Shown here one piece after another: positions 44,202 to 53,072 of a stretch of 64,000 bases of DNA (positions within the stretch are counted from its first letter, which is position 1; each line of letters begins with the position of its first letter). The notes beneath the pieces were generated by a model, which was not told the origin of the DNA, did not search any database, and saw nothing but the letters and a program-made list of their open reading frames with translations. The translations under genes and the position numbers were made by a program. Origin of the DNA: Spirochaetes bacterium RBG_16_49_21 (lineage in GTDB: Bacteria > Spirochaetota > UBA4802 > UBA5550); contig MIBJ01000022.1 of assembly GCA_001829495.1 (NCBI GenBank), forward strand, positions 1-64,000, written 5' to 3'.

Positions 44202-44272
44202 AACGATCGCTCGTAGGAACGATCGCTCGTAGGAACGATCGCTCGTAGGGAACGGTCGCGACCGTTCCCTAC
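44202..44272. repeat. three tandem 16-mers and a 28-bp palindrome
   Basis: AACGATCGCTCGTAGG is repeated three times without change (44202-44249). The third copy runs into GTAGGGAACGGTCG and its exact complement (44245-44272), a 28-bp perfect palindrome. It follows the DUF2007 stop and is a likely terminator. The tandem part contains repeated CGATCG words. Confidence 0.8.
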
Positions 44273-44358
44273 AGGCAATCAATAAAAAACGTCCTGTATA
44301 AGTATTGACAAAAAAAGTAACCGTATAAACGTCGACATTAATGCACGGGTGATCTTTA

Positions 44359-45936
44359 TTGCAGACTCAGGTACTCATAATCGGCGGCGGCGCCACCGGA
44401 ACAGCCCTTTCCCGGGATCTGGCTTTGCGCGGCGTCAAAAGCATTCTGGTTGAGAAAGGCGATCTGAACGCAGGCGCTTCAGGCGGCAATCATGGACTGC
44501 TCCACAGCGGCGGCCGCTATGTCTCAAACGACCGGGAAGCGGCGCGGGAATGCAAGCTGGAGGGAGACATCATAAAAAAACTGATGCCGCAGTGCGTGGA
44601 AAACACCGGAGGGCTCTTCGTGGCTGTGCAGGGAGATGATGAGGCGTACATAGCCGATTTCCCGTCATACTGCGCCCCGTGCGGGGTCCCCTGCGAACGG
44701 ATCACGCCCCGGGAAGCGCGGCAGCTTGAGCCGACCCTCTCGGACAAGGTCATAGCGGCATATATTGTCGAGGATGCCTCCATAGACCCCTTTAAGCTCT
44801 CTCTTCTCAATATGAGCCAGGCTATTTCCCTCGGCTCCCGGCTTATGAGAAGAACAAAAGCGATCGGCTTCGACATCCACAATAAGAAGATAAATCGGGT
44901 CCGGGTGCGGAGTAAGGACACGGGCGAGGAATTTTACATACAAGCGGACCAGGTCGTAAACTGCGCCGGCGCCTGGGCGAACCAGGTGTGCGGACTGGCG
45001 GGGATAGAGATAGACATTTTGTATTCAAAGGGTACGCTTCTGGTGACCAATGACCGGATCAACCACCGGATAATTAACCGGCTCAGGCGGCCTTCCGACG
45101 CCGATATCCTGGTCCCCGGCGGCACCGTTTCCATAATCGGCACAACCTCAATCCGGGTCGACAGCCTTGATGACATCCATCCGACGATCGAGGAGACGGA
45201 CCTGATAGTTCGGGAGGGGGCCGCCATGGTGCCTGCGCTGGAGCGGACCAGGTATGTCCGGGCCTACTGCGGCGTCCGGCCCCTCTTCCGCACCAGCGGC
45301 AGCGGACACGAAGCAGACGCACGGGCGGTGAGCCGCGGCATCGCCATCCTTGACCACTCTCATGAAGGTGTCGAGAATCTCACTACCGTAACCGGAGGGA
45401 AGCTGACCACCTTCAGGCTTATGGCCGAAAGGACGGCGGGCATGGTTTGCGGCAAAATAGGAGTGTCCGAGCCGTGCCGGACAAGAACCGAACCGCTTCC
45501 CGCGGCTGAAGAATGCCAGTGGACCGAGCCGGGCCTGTCCCCGAAAAAATGGATGAGGTCGCATACCACCGACGATATCATGATATGTGAATGCGAGATG
45601 GTAACTAAAACCGCGATGGATGAAACGATAGCGTCGCTTAAAAATAACAATGAAAAACCGAGCCTGGTGGACCTGTGCATGAGAACCCGTCTCGGCAGGG
45701 GCGCCTGCCAGGGAGCCTTCTGCGGCACCAGGGCCCTGGCGTATCTGTATGAGTGCGGGGAGGAGAAAACCCGACACGGGCTGGCCGACATCGGGAATTT
45801 TTTTCAGGAGCGGTGGAAAGGGATTCGATCCATTCTCTGGGGGGATCAGCTTATCCAGGCGGAGCTGACGGAATCGATTCATTGCGGCCTTTTCGACGAA
45901 GAGCTGTATACACCATCGGAAGGGGAGGCGGATTAG
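44359..45936 (+). CDS. glpA: anaerobic glycerol-3-phosphate dehydrogenase subunit A
   Basis: 525 aa, TTG start. FAD-dependent oxidation of glycerol-3-phosphate to dihydroxyacetone phosphate. FAD loop 'LIIGGGATGTALSRDLALRG', DAO-fold motif 'SGGNHGLLHSGGRYV', 'VNCAGAWANQV', and a C-terminal BFD-like [2Fe-2S] domain with 'MICECEMV' and 'GRGACQGAFCGTRAL', as in E. coli GlpA and not GlpD. TTGACA and TATAAA words (44305, 44324) upstream mark the promoter region, although their 13-bp spacing is short. First gene of a four-gene run. Confidence 0.92.
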   Translation: MQTQVLIIGGGATGTALSRDLALRGVKSILVEKGDLNAGASGGNHGLLHSGGRYVSNDREAARECKLEGDIIKKLMPQCVENTGGLFVAVQGDDEAYIADFPSYCAPCGVPCERITPREARQLEPTLSDKVIAAYIVEDASIDPFKLSLLNMSQAISLGSRLMRRTKAIGFDIHNKKINRVRVRSKDTGEEFYIQADQVVNCAGAWANQVCGLAGIEIDILYSKGTLLVTNDRINHRIINRLRRPSDADILVPGGTVSIIGTTSIRVDSLDDIHPTIEETDLIVREGAAMVPALERTRYVRAYCGVRPLFRTSGSGHEADARAVSRGIAILDHSHEGVENLTTVTGGKLTTFRLMAERTAGMVCGKIGVSEPCRTRTEPLPAAEECQWTEPGLSPKKWMRSHTTDDIMICECEMVTKTAMDETIASLKNNNEKPSLVDLCMRTRLGRGACQGAFCGTRALAYLYECGEEKTRHGLADIGNFFQERWKGIRSILWGDQLIQAELTESIHCGLFDEELYTPSEGEAD

Positions 45937-45942
45937 TCTGCC

Positions 45943-47271
45943 ATGGCGCTGCCCAAATCACATAATTACGATCCGAAGCACGTTTTTGACATCATGGTCA
46001 TCGGATCCGGCATTGCGGGCATGGCCGCTTCACTCTTCTCGGTAAACCGCAAGCTCTCCACGGTTCAGGCAGGAAGCGTCGGCGGCACCCTTTTCGCCAG
46101 CGGACTATTCGATTTGATGGCGATTCATCCCGTTGAAGAAAAGAGGGTGTGGGCCGATCCGTGGGAGGCGATCGCCGCTCTGCGTAAACAGGGCTCGCTG
46201 CATCCATACGCGCGCATCAGCGATGACGCCATTCAGAGCGCATTTGAAGAGATAGCCTCATTTCTAAGTTCTGCAGGAATGGCCTACCGGTTTGAAAAGA
46301 ACCGAAATCTCCCGGTGATAACATCCATGGGCACCATAAAGCACACCTACTGCGTGCCGGAATCGATGTGGCACGGCGTCGAGGCCTATAACGAGAAGGC
46401 CCCGTGCCTCATCATCGATTTTAACGGGCTCAGGGAGTTCAGCGGCCGCCAGATATCATCAACGTTGCGGGAAGAGTGGCCCGGCCTGCGCGCGGTGCGC
46501 ATCTCCTTCCCCGACACCGAGGGGCTGAATGAGGTGCACCCGGTTCACCTTGCCCAGGCGCTGGAATTATCGGCAGTGCGGGAGTCTCTGGCCGCTCGTA
46601 TCCAACCGGAAATACGGGAGGCCCGCTACGCAGGTTTCCCCGCGGTGCTGGGGATAAAAAAGACCGCGGCGATTTGCGCTCATCTGGAAAAGCTGCTCGG
46701 GATTCCGGTGTTCGAGATTCCGATGATGCCCGCGTCCGTTCCCGGATTCAGGCTGAAGGAGATTTTCGATTCCGTGCTTCCCCCAAAAGGCCTCCTCAGG
46801 CTCATCGACAAAAGGGTGGAATCCGTGGCCCGCTTGGACAACGGAAATTTCATTTTAAATATCGGGGGACCGGATCAGGAGCAATTCATCCAGGCCCGGG
46901 GCGTGATACTGGCGACCGGAAGGTTCATGGGAAAGGGGCTGCTATCGGACCGGAAGGGCATTTACGAGCCCCTTTTTCACCTTCCGCTCCATCAGCCTGA
47001 AAGCAGGATCTCATGGCACCATGAGCGGTTTCTCGATCCGTCAGGCCACCCCATCAACAGCGCCGGGGTTGAGGTGGATGATTCATTCCGCGCCGTTGAC
47101 GGCACGGGAAAGACCATTTACGACAATCTATTCATCGCCGGCTCGATACTGGCCCACCAGGATTGGATGAGGATGAAGTGCGGCTCCGGCCTGGCGATTG
47201 CAACAGCCTATGCAGCGGTCAACGCCTTCATAAACAATTTTATGAATAAATCGGACAGGATTACCGCATAA
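45943..47271 (+). CDS. glpB: anaerobic glycerol-3-phosphate dehydrogenase subunit B
   Basis: 442 aa flavoprotein. FMN/FAD loop 'IMVIGSGIAGMAASLFSVN', 'GTLFASGLFDLMAIHPVE', and C-terminal 'YDNLFIAGSILAHQDWMRMK', all typical of GlpB. In E. coli GlpB takes electrons from GlpA and passes them to GlpC. It starts 6 bp after glpA and its last base is the first base of the next gene, so the operon is tightly coupled. Confidence 0.92.
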   Translation: MALPKSHNYDPKHVFDIMVIGSGIAGMAASLFSVNRKLSTVQAGSVGGTLFASGLFDLMAIHPVEEKRVWADPWEAIAALRKQGSLHPYARISDDAIQSAFEEIASFLSSAGMAYRFEKNRNLPVITSMGTIKHTYCVPESMWHGVEAYNEKAPCLIIDFNGLREFSGRQISSTLREEWPGLRAVRISFPDTEGLNEVHPVHLAQALELSAVRESLAARIQPEIREARYAGFPAVLGIKKTAAICAHLEKLLGIPVFEIPMMPASVPGFRLKEIFDSVLPPKGLLRLIDKRVESVARLDNGNFILNIGGPDQEQFIQARGVILATGRFMGKGLLSDRKGIYEPLFHLPLHQPESRISWHHERFLDPSGHPINSAGVEVDDSFRAVDGTGKTIYDNLFIAGSILAHQDWMRMKCGSGLAIATAYAAVNAFINNFMNKSDRITA

Positions 47272-48998
47272 TGGAGAGGACGTTACTCGGCTCGACATTT
47301 CTTTTCACGTTTCTTTTCGTTTCACTCGGCATATGCCTGGCGGGAATTATCTTCCGCATTGCGCGGTGGTTTGCCGTGGATACCGGTCCCGAGGCCGGGT
47401 TTATCCCGGTAAAAAAAAGAGTCTCTGCCGTACTGAAGGGCACGGCTGCGGCCCTTTTCAGCCTTAAATTTCTAAAAATCTTCAAGGTTCTTTTTTTCGA
47501 TCTGCTCCTCCAGTCCCGGATACTCAAGACGAGTCTTTCCCGATGGATAATGCATTTCAGCATATTTTTCGGTTTTATGATGCTCCTCTTGATGCACGCG
47601 CTGGACGAAATCATTACGAAACGGCTGTTCCCCGGCTATTTCCCGACCCTTGATCCGTTTCAATTCCTGAGAAATCTGTTCGGCGTCATGGTCATTGTCG
47701 GCGTGGGTATCGCCGTATACCGTCGCCTGCGATACCGCGGACCGATGCTGATTACCCGGTACACGGATCGTTACGCGGTGGCCCTTCTGGCCGTGATAAT
47801 CGTATCCGGCTTTCTGGAAGAGAGCTCGAAAATGATTTCTGAAAGCTCGTTTAACCGGATGATGAGCGGATACTTTTCTGCCTGCGAACCGCACGATGAA
47901 ACCGCGCTGAAGGCATTCTGGTCTCGTGAGTACGGATCGGTGTTTCCCACCATGAAATTCAGGATAACCCCTGAGCTTCTTGCCAGGGGAAAAAAGCTGA
48001 GCGAGGAGTCCTGCGCCTCCTGTCATGCTGATACGAGAACCGCCTTTATATCATACCCTGCAGCCGGGTTCATGAAGCCATTTGCTCTTAGTTTGAGCAA
48101 GTCCCGTGCGGAAGTCTGGCTCTATTACATTCACGTGCTGGCATGTTTCATCGGCCTGGCGTATCTTCCCTTCAGCAAGTTCTTTCATCTGATCACCGAC
48201 CCCCTCACCCTGCTGGTGAACGGCATATCCGATAAAAAGAAGGTCAATCCGCTTACGGCAATGCCCCGGAGGGCGATGGAGCTCGATGCGTGCACCGAAT
48301 GCGGCACGTGCAGCAGATATTGCTCGGTAGCGCCTGTTTTCAGGATGCTGCAAAATACGGAGATACTTCCGATGCACAAGCTCCGCACCGTAAAAAGGCT
48401 CGCATCCGGAAAAGATATGGATAGCGCGGAATTGCAGATAATCTCCGAAGGGGCGTTCATCTGCACCACCTGCTTCAAATGCACCGAGGTCTGCCCCGCA
48501 GGCATCAATCTCCAGGACCAGTGGCTTGCTTCACGGGAGCTCCTCTCTGAGACGGGGCATCCCCTCCCGCACGTGTGGCTTAAAAAATTCAACGCCTCCG
48601 AATGGTCCGACCGGATGCGCTATTTTGAAGCATCCTGGAAGGAAGCCGATGCCGGTAAAGAGCGCTATTATAATCTTACCGATGATTCGAATGTGTTCGC
48701 ACCCTGCATCCAGTGCCAGACCTGCACCAACGTGTGCCCGGTCGTGGCGGCCAGAACAGACCCGAAAGACGCGGTCGACATCACGCCGCATAAGATCATG
48801 AACCTTCTTCGGCTGGGGCTGCACGATCTCGCGCTGGGATCGCGGATGGTCTGGGATTGTACGACCTGTTACCAGTGCCAGGAAAACTGCCCGCAGGGCA
48901 TAAAGGTCACTGATATCATTTATGAGTTGAAAAACAGGGCTTATGAGCATTTTAAGAAAATCGACCGCACCGCTGAAATTAATGAGGATCCCTGCTGA
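47271..48998 (+). CDS. cytochrome b / haem c / four-cluster Fe-S fusion protein (GlpC/HdrE-HdrC-like)
   Basis: 575 aa. Five membrane helices (about 8-28, 93-114, 132-150, 168-187, 285-307) resemble NarI/DsrM/HdrE cytochrome b subunits. A loop between helices 4 and 5 holds a CxxCH haem-c motif (SCASCHADT, C248-C251-H252). The soluble C-terminal half has four CxxCxxCxxxC clusters: 'CTECGTCSRYC', 'CTTCFKCTEVCP', 'CIQCQTCTNVCP' and 'CTTCYQCQENCP'. The location after glpAB suggests it is the membrane anchor and electron acceptor of the dehydrogenase, passing electrons to quinone or through the haem c to the periplasm. E. coli GlpC has only two clusters plus CCG domains; here the CCG part is a separate gene. 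Confidence 0.85.
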   Translation: MERTLLGSTFLFTFLFVSLGICLAGIIFRIARWFAVDTGPEAGFIPVKKRVSAVLKGTAAALFSLKFLKIFKVLFFDLLLQSRILKTSLSRWIMHFSIFFGFMMLLLMHALDEIITKRLFPGYFPTLDPFQFLRNLFGVMVIVGVGIAVYRRLRYRGPMLITRYTDRYAVALLAVIIVSGFLEESSKMISESSFNRMMSGYFSACEPHDETALKAFWSREYGSVFPTMKFRITPELLARGKKLSEESCASCHADTRTAFISYPAAGFMKPFALSLSKSRAEVWLYYIHVLACFIGLAYLPFSKFFHLITDPLTLLVNGISDKKKVNPLTAMPRRAMELDACTECGTCSRYCSVAPVFRMLQNTEILPMHKLRTVKRLASGKDMDSAELQIISEGAFICTTCFKCTEVCPAGINLQDQWLASRELLSETGHPLPHVWLKKFNASEWSDRMRYFEASWKEADAGKERYYNLTDDSNVFAPCIQCQTCTNVCPVVAARTDPKDAVDITPHKIMNLLRLGLHDLALGSRMVWDCTTCYQCQENCPQGIKVTDIIYELKNRAYEHFKKIDRTAEINEDPC

Positions 48999-49043
48999 TA
49001 TAAGCTGAGAATACCGGAGTATACAAATTCAGGAACAGGCTTT

Positions 49044-49904
49044 ATGAAATTCGCTTTTTTTAAAGGATGCAAGATTCCTTACTATCTTGAACAATACGGG
49101 AGCTCAACGAGGGCCGTGCTCAAGACCTTCGGCGTCCGTCTTTTGGAGCTCGACTTTTGTTGCTGCGGTTATCCGAACCGGGACCTGCATTTTGAATCAT
49201 TCGTCCTTTCAGCAGCGAGGAATATGGCCCTCGCCGAGAAAAAAAACCTCGATATCCTTACCCCGTGCAAATGCTGCTACGGCAGCCTGAAGCATGCCTT
49301 CCATTTTTTACATGAAAACGAGAGGCTGCGGAGGGATATCAACGCAGAGCTCGCGAAAGAGGGCCTTGTCTGGAAAGGAAAGAGCACGGTCAAGCATCTG
49401 TTGACCGTGCTCTGCGACGATATCGGCCTGCCGGCGATATACGCAAGCATCGTTAAGCCGCTGGGAGGACTCAGCGTTGCCGCCCACTACGGGTGCCATG
49501 CGCTGCGGCCCAGCAATATCGTCCATTTCGACGATCCCCTGGCGCCCTCCATATTCGAGGATCTCATATCAGCTACCGGGGCAAAGCCGGTTGGCTGGCC
49601 CCGCCGGCTTGACTGCTGCGGTAACCCGCTCTGGGGCAAAAATAACGCCATCTCGCTCGCGCTGATGCGCACCAAAATCGCGGATGCATACGAATCGGGC
49701 GCTGACTGCATCTGTACGGCCTGCACCTATTGTCAGCTCCAGTTCGACGCGATCCAGAGCTCCGTAAAGACGGATAACGCCGCTTCGCCGGAACTGCCCT
49801 CGATCCTTTATACCCAGCTTCTCGGTCTGAGCATGGGCCTGCCGGAGAGGCTCCTCGGGATAAAGCGGAATATCATTCCGGTAGAGAAGCTGAAAATAGT
49901 ATGA
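49044..49904 (+). CDS. HdrB-like CCG-domain protein (GlpC C-terminal part)
   Basis: 286 aa. Two CCG domains: the first has 'LDFCCCGYPNRD' and 'TPCKCCYG', the second 'HYGCHALRP', 'RLDCCGNPLWG' and 'CTACTYCQ'. In HdrB these bind the unusual non-cubane [4Fe-4S] clusters that reduce disulfides; in GlpC and related proteins they take part in electron transfer to quinone. It is 45 bp after the fusion protein. Together the two genes equal a split, enlarged GlpC. Confidence 0.88.
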   Translation: MKFAFFKGCKIPYYLEQYGSSTRAVLKTFGVRLLELDFCCCGYPNRDLHFESFVLSAARNMALAEKKNLDILTPCKCCYGSLKHAFHFLHENERLRRDINAELAKEGLVWKGKSTVKHLLTVLCDDIGLPAIYASIVKPLGGLSVAAHYGCHALRPSNIVHFDDPLAPSIFEDLISATGAKPVGWPRRLDCCGNPLWGKNNAISLALMRTKIADAYESGADCICTACTYCQLQFDAIQSSVKTDNAASPELPSILYTQLLGLSMGLPERLLGIKRNIIPVEKLKIV

Positions 49905-50040
49905 AAATCAACCGGCTGCATTTTTTCGTGAGTCTCCCAAATTTTGTATTGACCATAAAAGCCTGTATTGCTATGGTATATTCTATCTTTCTCAGATAAA
50001 ATAAATAAACATAAGACTTGTTTCTTAACTAAACTATTTA

Positions 50041-50080
50041 ATATTTTCCTCCCGCCGCTTCGGCGGCGGGAGGAAAATAT
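50041..50080. terminator. 18-bp hairpin with TTCG loop
   Basis: ATATTTTCCTCCCGCCGC and its exact complement enclose TTCG, a very stable tetraloop. It ends the glp run, 137 bp after the HdrB-like stop; the start of the small cytochrome gene is 42 bp further on. Related GC cores occur at 50421 and 61697. Confidence 0.8.
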
Positions 50081-50121
50081 ATAAAATTATAATTTTTTAC
50101 AATTTATCTAATGGAGGATTC

Positions 50122-50391
50122 ATGAAGAAGAAATTAGCATTACTCTTATCGATCTTTATGCTACTTACGGTAAGCGCCGTTCTGCTGGCAAATGTAAAAA
50201 TCATGAATAAAGAGGTCGGCGGTAAAAAAGTGCATGATGCAACGAAGAACGGCCAAAAGGTGAATACCTGCAACTACTGCCATGTTACGGCAAAACTTGA
50301 GAAAAAGAAGCTGGGATATTTGAAAGGTCAGCCGAAGTTCGCGACACTGAAAAGTATAGCCCAGTGCGCGGGACCAACGTGCCATCATTAA
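50122..50391 (+). CDS. small periplasmic c-type cytochrome (two haem motifs)
   Basis: 89 aa with GGAGG before the start. Signal peptide of about 24 residues. The mature part of about 65 residues has CNYCH (CX2CH) and, at the very end, CAGPTCHH (CX4CH, the spacing seen in some cytochrome c3 sites). A His near 'KVHDATKNG' could be an axial ligand. It is probably a very small dihaem electron carrier in the periplasm. It lies just after the glp/Hdr module that contains a membrane haem c, so it could accept electrons from that protein. This is inferred from position only. Confidence 0.75.
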   Translation: MKKKLALLLSIFMLLTVSAVLLANVKIMNKEVGGKKVHDATKNGQKVNTCNYCHVTAKLEKKKLGYLKGQPKFATLKSIAQCAGPTCHH

Positions 50392-50420
50392 ACTTGTTGC
50401 ATAGCTACTGATAATTATTT

Positions 50421-50456
50421 ATTTTTACCCCCGCCGAAGGCGGCGGGGGTAAAAAT
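50421..50456. terminator. GC-rich hairpin after the small cytochrome
   Basis: ATTTTTACCCCCGCC pairs with its complement around 6 nt, giving a T-flanked terminator on both strands. It lies 30 bp past the cytochrome stop. Confidence 0.8.
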
Positions 50457-50570
50457 GATTGATTAGATATACTCGTTCACCCGCTTCTCAAAAACATCCG
50501 CAGGCCTCAAAGCTTTTTGCAGAGGCTCCTTTAACGTACGCGATAAGCAATAATACAAAAGGAGAAAACC

Positions 50571-51356
50571 ATGCATCTCAACGATCTCTTCAGCCTTAAA
50601 AAAAAGGTGGCGCTGGTCACGGGCGGAGGCAGGGGTATAGGGAAATTCATTGCAACGGGGCTTGCGGAGGCCGGAGCTGATATTATAATCGCCTCCCGCA
50701 AGATGGAAAATTTGCAAAAGACCGCCCAGGAAATACAAAAACTCGGCGTCAAGTGCCTGCCGGTACAGTGCGATATCGGGGTCAAAGAGGATATACACAA
50801 GCTGGTGAACACCGCCAAGAAGGAATTCGGCGGCGTCGATATTCTGGTAAACAACGCCGGAGTCACCTGGGGCGCACCGACGCTCGATTTTCCCCTGGAT
50901 AAATGGGAAAAGGTGTTCGACGTCAACGTCAAGGGGGTATGGATCATCACCCAGGAGATTGCCAAAATCATGAAAGAAAAAGGGGGCGGGAAGATCATCA
51001 ACATATCGTCCATAATGGGATTCAGGGGATCCCCTGAAGAGGCGCATCCGGCAGTGCCCTACAACTCATCAAAGGCGGCCATTAACCTCCTTACCATGAA
51101 CCTCGCCATCAAGCTTGCGCGCTACAAGATATACGTGAACGCCATTGCTCCCGGCTTCTTCCACACTGATATGATGGGCTATCTTGACAAGCCGGAGATG
51201 AAGCAGCTCAAGGATGTCATGATCATGTCCATACCGATACCCAAGATCGGGGAAGAAGACGACGTCAAGGGTCTGGCGGTATTCCTCGCATCAAAGGCTT
51301 CTGATTACGTTACCGGCGTTGTCATACCGGTCGACGGGGGAATGCTGGCGAAATAA
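50571..51356 (+). CDS. short-chain dehydrogenase/reductase (SDR)
   Basis: 261 aa with GGAG upstream. Classical SDR: cofactor loop 'VTGGGRGIGKFIA', 'NNAGVTWG', catalytic Ser in 'NISSIMG', and YxxxK in 'YNSSKAAINLL'. The Arg in 'ASRKME' after strand 2 favours NADP(H). The C-terminal 'VTGVVIPVDGGMLA' is of the FabG-like type. The substrate is unknown. Convergent with the ThDP enzyme gene; 53073 is a related SDR on the other strand. Confidence 0.92.
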   Translation: MHLNDLFSLKKKVALVTGGGRGIGKFIATGLAEAGADIIIASRKMENLQKTAQEIQKLGVKCLPVQCDIGVKEDIHKLVNTAKKEFGGVDILVNNAGVTWGAPTLDFPLDKWEKVFDVNVKGVWIITQEIAKIMKEKGGGKIINISSIMGFRGSPEEAHPAVPYNSSKAAINLLTMNLAIKLARYKIYVNAIAPGFFHTDMMGYLDKPEMKQLKDVMIMSIPIPKIGEEDDVKGLAVFLASKASDYVTGVVIPVDGGMLAK

Positions 51357-51477
51357 GCCCGGTGCCTCATGGCCATTGACCGTGAGTACTTTGTTGCGGC
51401 GGCCGGGGAAAGAATAAGATTACAGATTTTAAAAACAAGGGCGGCCGGAGATCCGGTATGCGATACGCTGTACACGC

Positions 51478-53025
51478 TTACAGGAACATCTCAATAAGGT
51501 GCGGCCCATCCTCCGCGAGCGCCTTTTGCAGCTCAACCGCCAGCTCCTGCGCGGTGCGTACTCTCGTCGAAGGCACCCCTAAACCCTGACCGATGCTTAC
51601 CCAGTCTATACCGGATAGATCCAGGAGATTTGCGGTATTTCCCCCCTTATAGGACACGCCGGCGCGCGCCAGCTCGACCTTGAGTATATTATAGCTGCGA
51701 TTCGCGCAGATCAATGTAGTGACATTGAGCCCCTCCCGGGCCTGCGTCCATAGTGCCTGGACGGTGTACATGCAGCTGCCGTCCGCCTCCAGATTGATCA
51801 CCGGCCGGTCAGGGCAGGCCACCGCAGCCCCGACCGCACAGGACGGCCCCAGTCCGAGGGAGCCGCCCGTAAGGGTCAGGAGGCTGAACTGCGGCGCGCC
51901 CCCGCTCTGGGGATAATAGTGGGCGCCGCTCGTGATCGACTCGTCAACGATGATGGCGCCCTCAGGCTGGAGAGCGGCGAGGAGCGTGCAGATAATAGCC
52001 CCTGACAGAGGACCCTCCGGCAGGCCGGGGCGCTTCAGCCGGGCAAGAATGCTCCGGTCAGGAGACGCGGGAGCGCCGAGCGCGTCCGCGAGGTCTTTCA
52101 ATCCCTTTTGCATGTCCCTGCCGTCGCCCAGATAAATGCATCTCTGGTCATCGCGCAGGAGGGGGCTTTCCATCCCCTTATAGCCGAAAAAGGCCACCGG
52201 CTTTTGCGCACCGGCCAGAATGACGCATTGATAAGCTGCCAGCATGGTGATCGCCATCTCCGGGAAGTACGGAATGCGCTGCAGATCCGGCAGGCCCGCG
52301 CCCCTCTCCATGTGAGCGGGGAAACATTCAGCAAGAAGGTCGCATCCGGCGACTGCCCTGATTCGCGCAGCCTGGACGAGCCCCTCCCTTTGCAATCCCC
52401 TGCCTCCAATAATGAGCGCCGTCTTCTTTCCGCTCCGGAGAACTCTTACCGCATCTTCAAGGGGAAACTCCCTTGTTTGCATAGGATACTCCGGCATCGG
52501 TGAAATACCATCGTCTTCGCACTCGCTCCATTGATGGTCCTGGGGAACGATGAGCGTGGCTATCTGCCCCTTGAGGGAGGCGGCAACCGCCTCGGCCGCG
52601 TCCCGGCCGAGGCTCTCGGCTGACGTGCTCGTACGCCGCCACCCGGATACGGCCGCGGCCATTGACTCGATATCCATGGCAAGAGGCGGGTCAGCCGGGC
52701 GGTGCCAGGTTACATGCTCGCCGATGACATTGAATACGGGCGTGCCCGCCCTCCGGGCGTTATGGAGATTCGAAATTCCGTTGGCGAGTCCGGGACCCAG
52801 ATGAAGAAGGGTCATAGCAGGCTTGCCGAGCATACGGCCGTATCCGTCAGCCGCTCCGGTGCACACCCCTTCAAACAGACCCAGGTAGGCGCGCATGCCG
52901 GGGACCGAATCCAAAGCGGCAACCAGCGGCAGCTCCGTGGTTCCGGGATTGGAAAAACAGACCTCAACTCCGGATGCAACGGCGGACCGGACGAGCAGAT
53001 CCGCTCCCTTTACGGCATTTCCCAT
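51478..53025 (-). CDS. ThDP-dependent enzyme, acetolactate synthase-like
   Basis: 515 aa from 'MGNAVKGADLLVRSAV', 4 nt after GGAGG; the ORF-track start 85 codons earlier is out of place and low-complexity. ThDP enzyme fold: N-terminal 'CFSNPGTTELPLVAALD' with the catalytic Glu, 'GPGLANGISNLHNARRAGTP', and the C-terminal ThDP/Mg motif beginning 'NLEADGSCMYTVQALWT'. Close to acetolactate synthase large-subunit-like and benzoylformate decarboxylase-like proteins of unknown substrate. There is no small regulatory subunit, so a role in branched-chain synthesis is unlikely. It follows an SDR by 47 bp, probably as an operon. Confidence 0.85.
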   Translation of the reverse strand: MGNAVKGADLLVRSAVASGVEVCFSNPGTTELPLVAALDSVPGMRAYLGLFEGVCTGAADGYGRMLGKPAMTLLHLGPGLANGISNLHNARRAGTPVFNVIGEHVTWHRPADPPLAMDIESMAAAVSGWRRTSTSAESLGRDAAEAVAASLKGQIATLIVPQDHQWSECEDDGISPMPEYPMQTREFPLEDAVRVLRSGKKTALIIGGRGLQREGLVQAARIRAVAGCDLLAECFPAHMERGAGLPDLQRIPYFPEMAITMLAAYQCVILAGAQKPVAFFGYKGMESPLLRDDQRCIYLGDGRDMQKGLKDLADALGAPASPDRSILARLKRPGLPEGPLSGAIICTLLAALQPEGAIIVDESITSGAHYYPQSGGAPQFSLLTLTGGSLGLGPSCAVGAAVACPDRPVINLEADGSCMYTVQALWTQAREGLNVTTLICANRSYNILKVELARAGVSYKGGNTANLLDLSGIDWVSIGQGLGVPSTRVRTAQELAVELQKALAEDGPHLIEMFL

Positions 53026-53072
53026 GGTTCCTCCGGAAAGCGGCGAATTAAGAATTAATCCTGATGCCGATC

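Noticed and set aside
44202-44249. Tandem 16-mers as a CRISPR array
   Set aside because: Direct repeats are contiguous with no spacers, and no cas genes are present.
51369-51497. 42-codon ORF (MAIDREYFVAAAGERI...) between SDR and ThDP genes
   Set aside because: Reads like protein but has no ribosome site, and its end overlaps the end of the ThDP enzyme gene on the other strand; not enough support.
51478-53025. ThDP enzyme as true acetolactate synthase ilvB
   Set aside because: No small subunit or other ilv genes nearby; the family contains many enzymes with other substrates.
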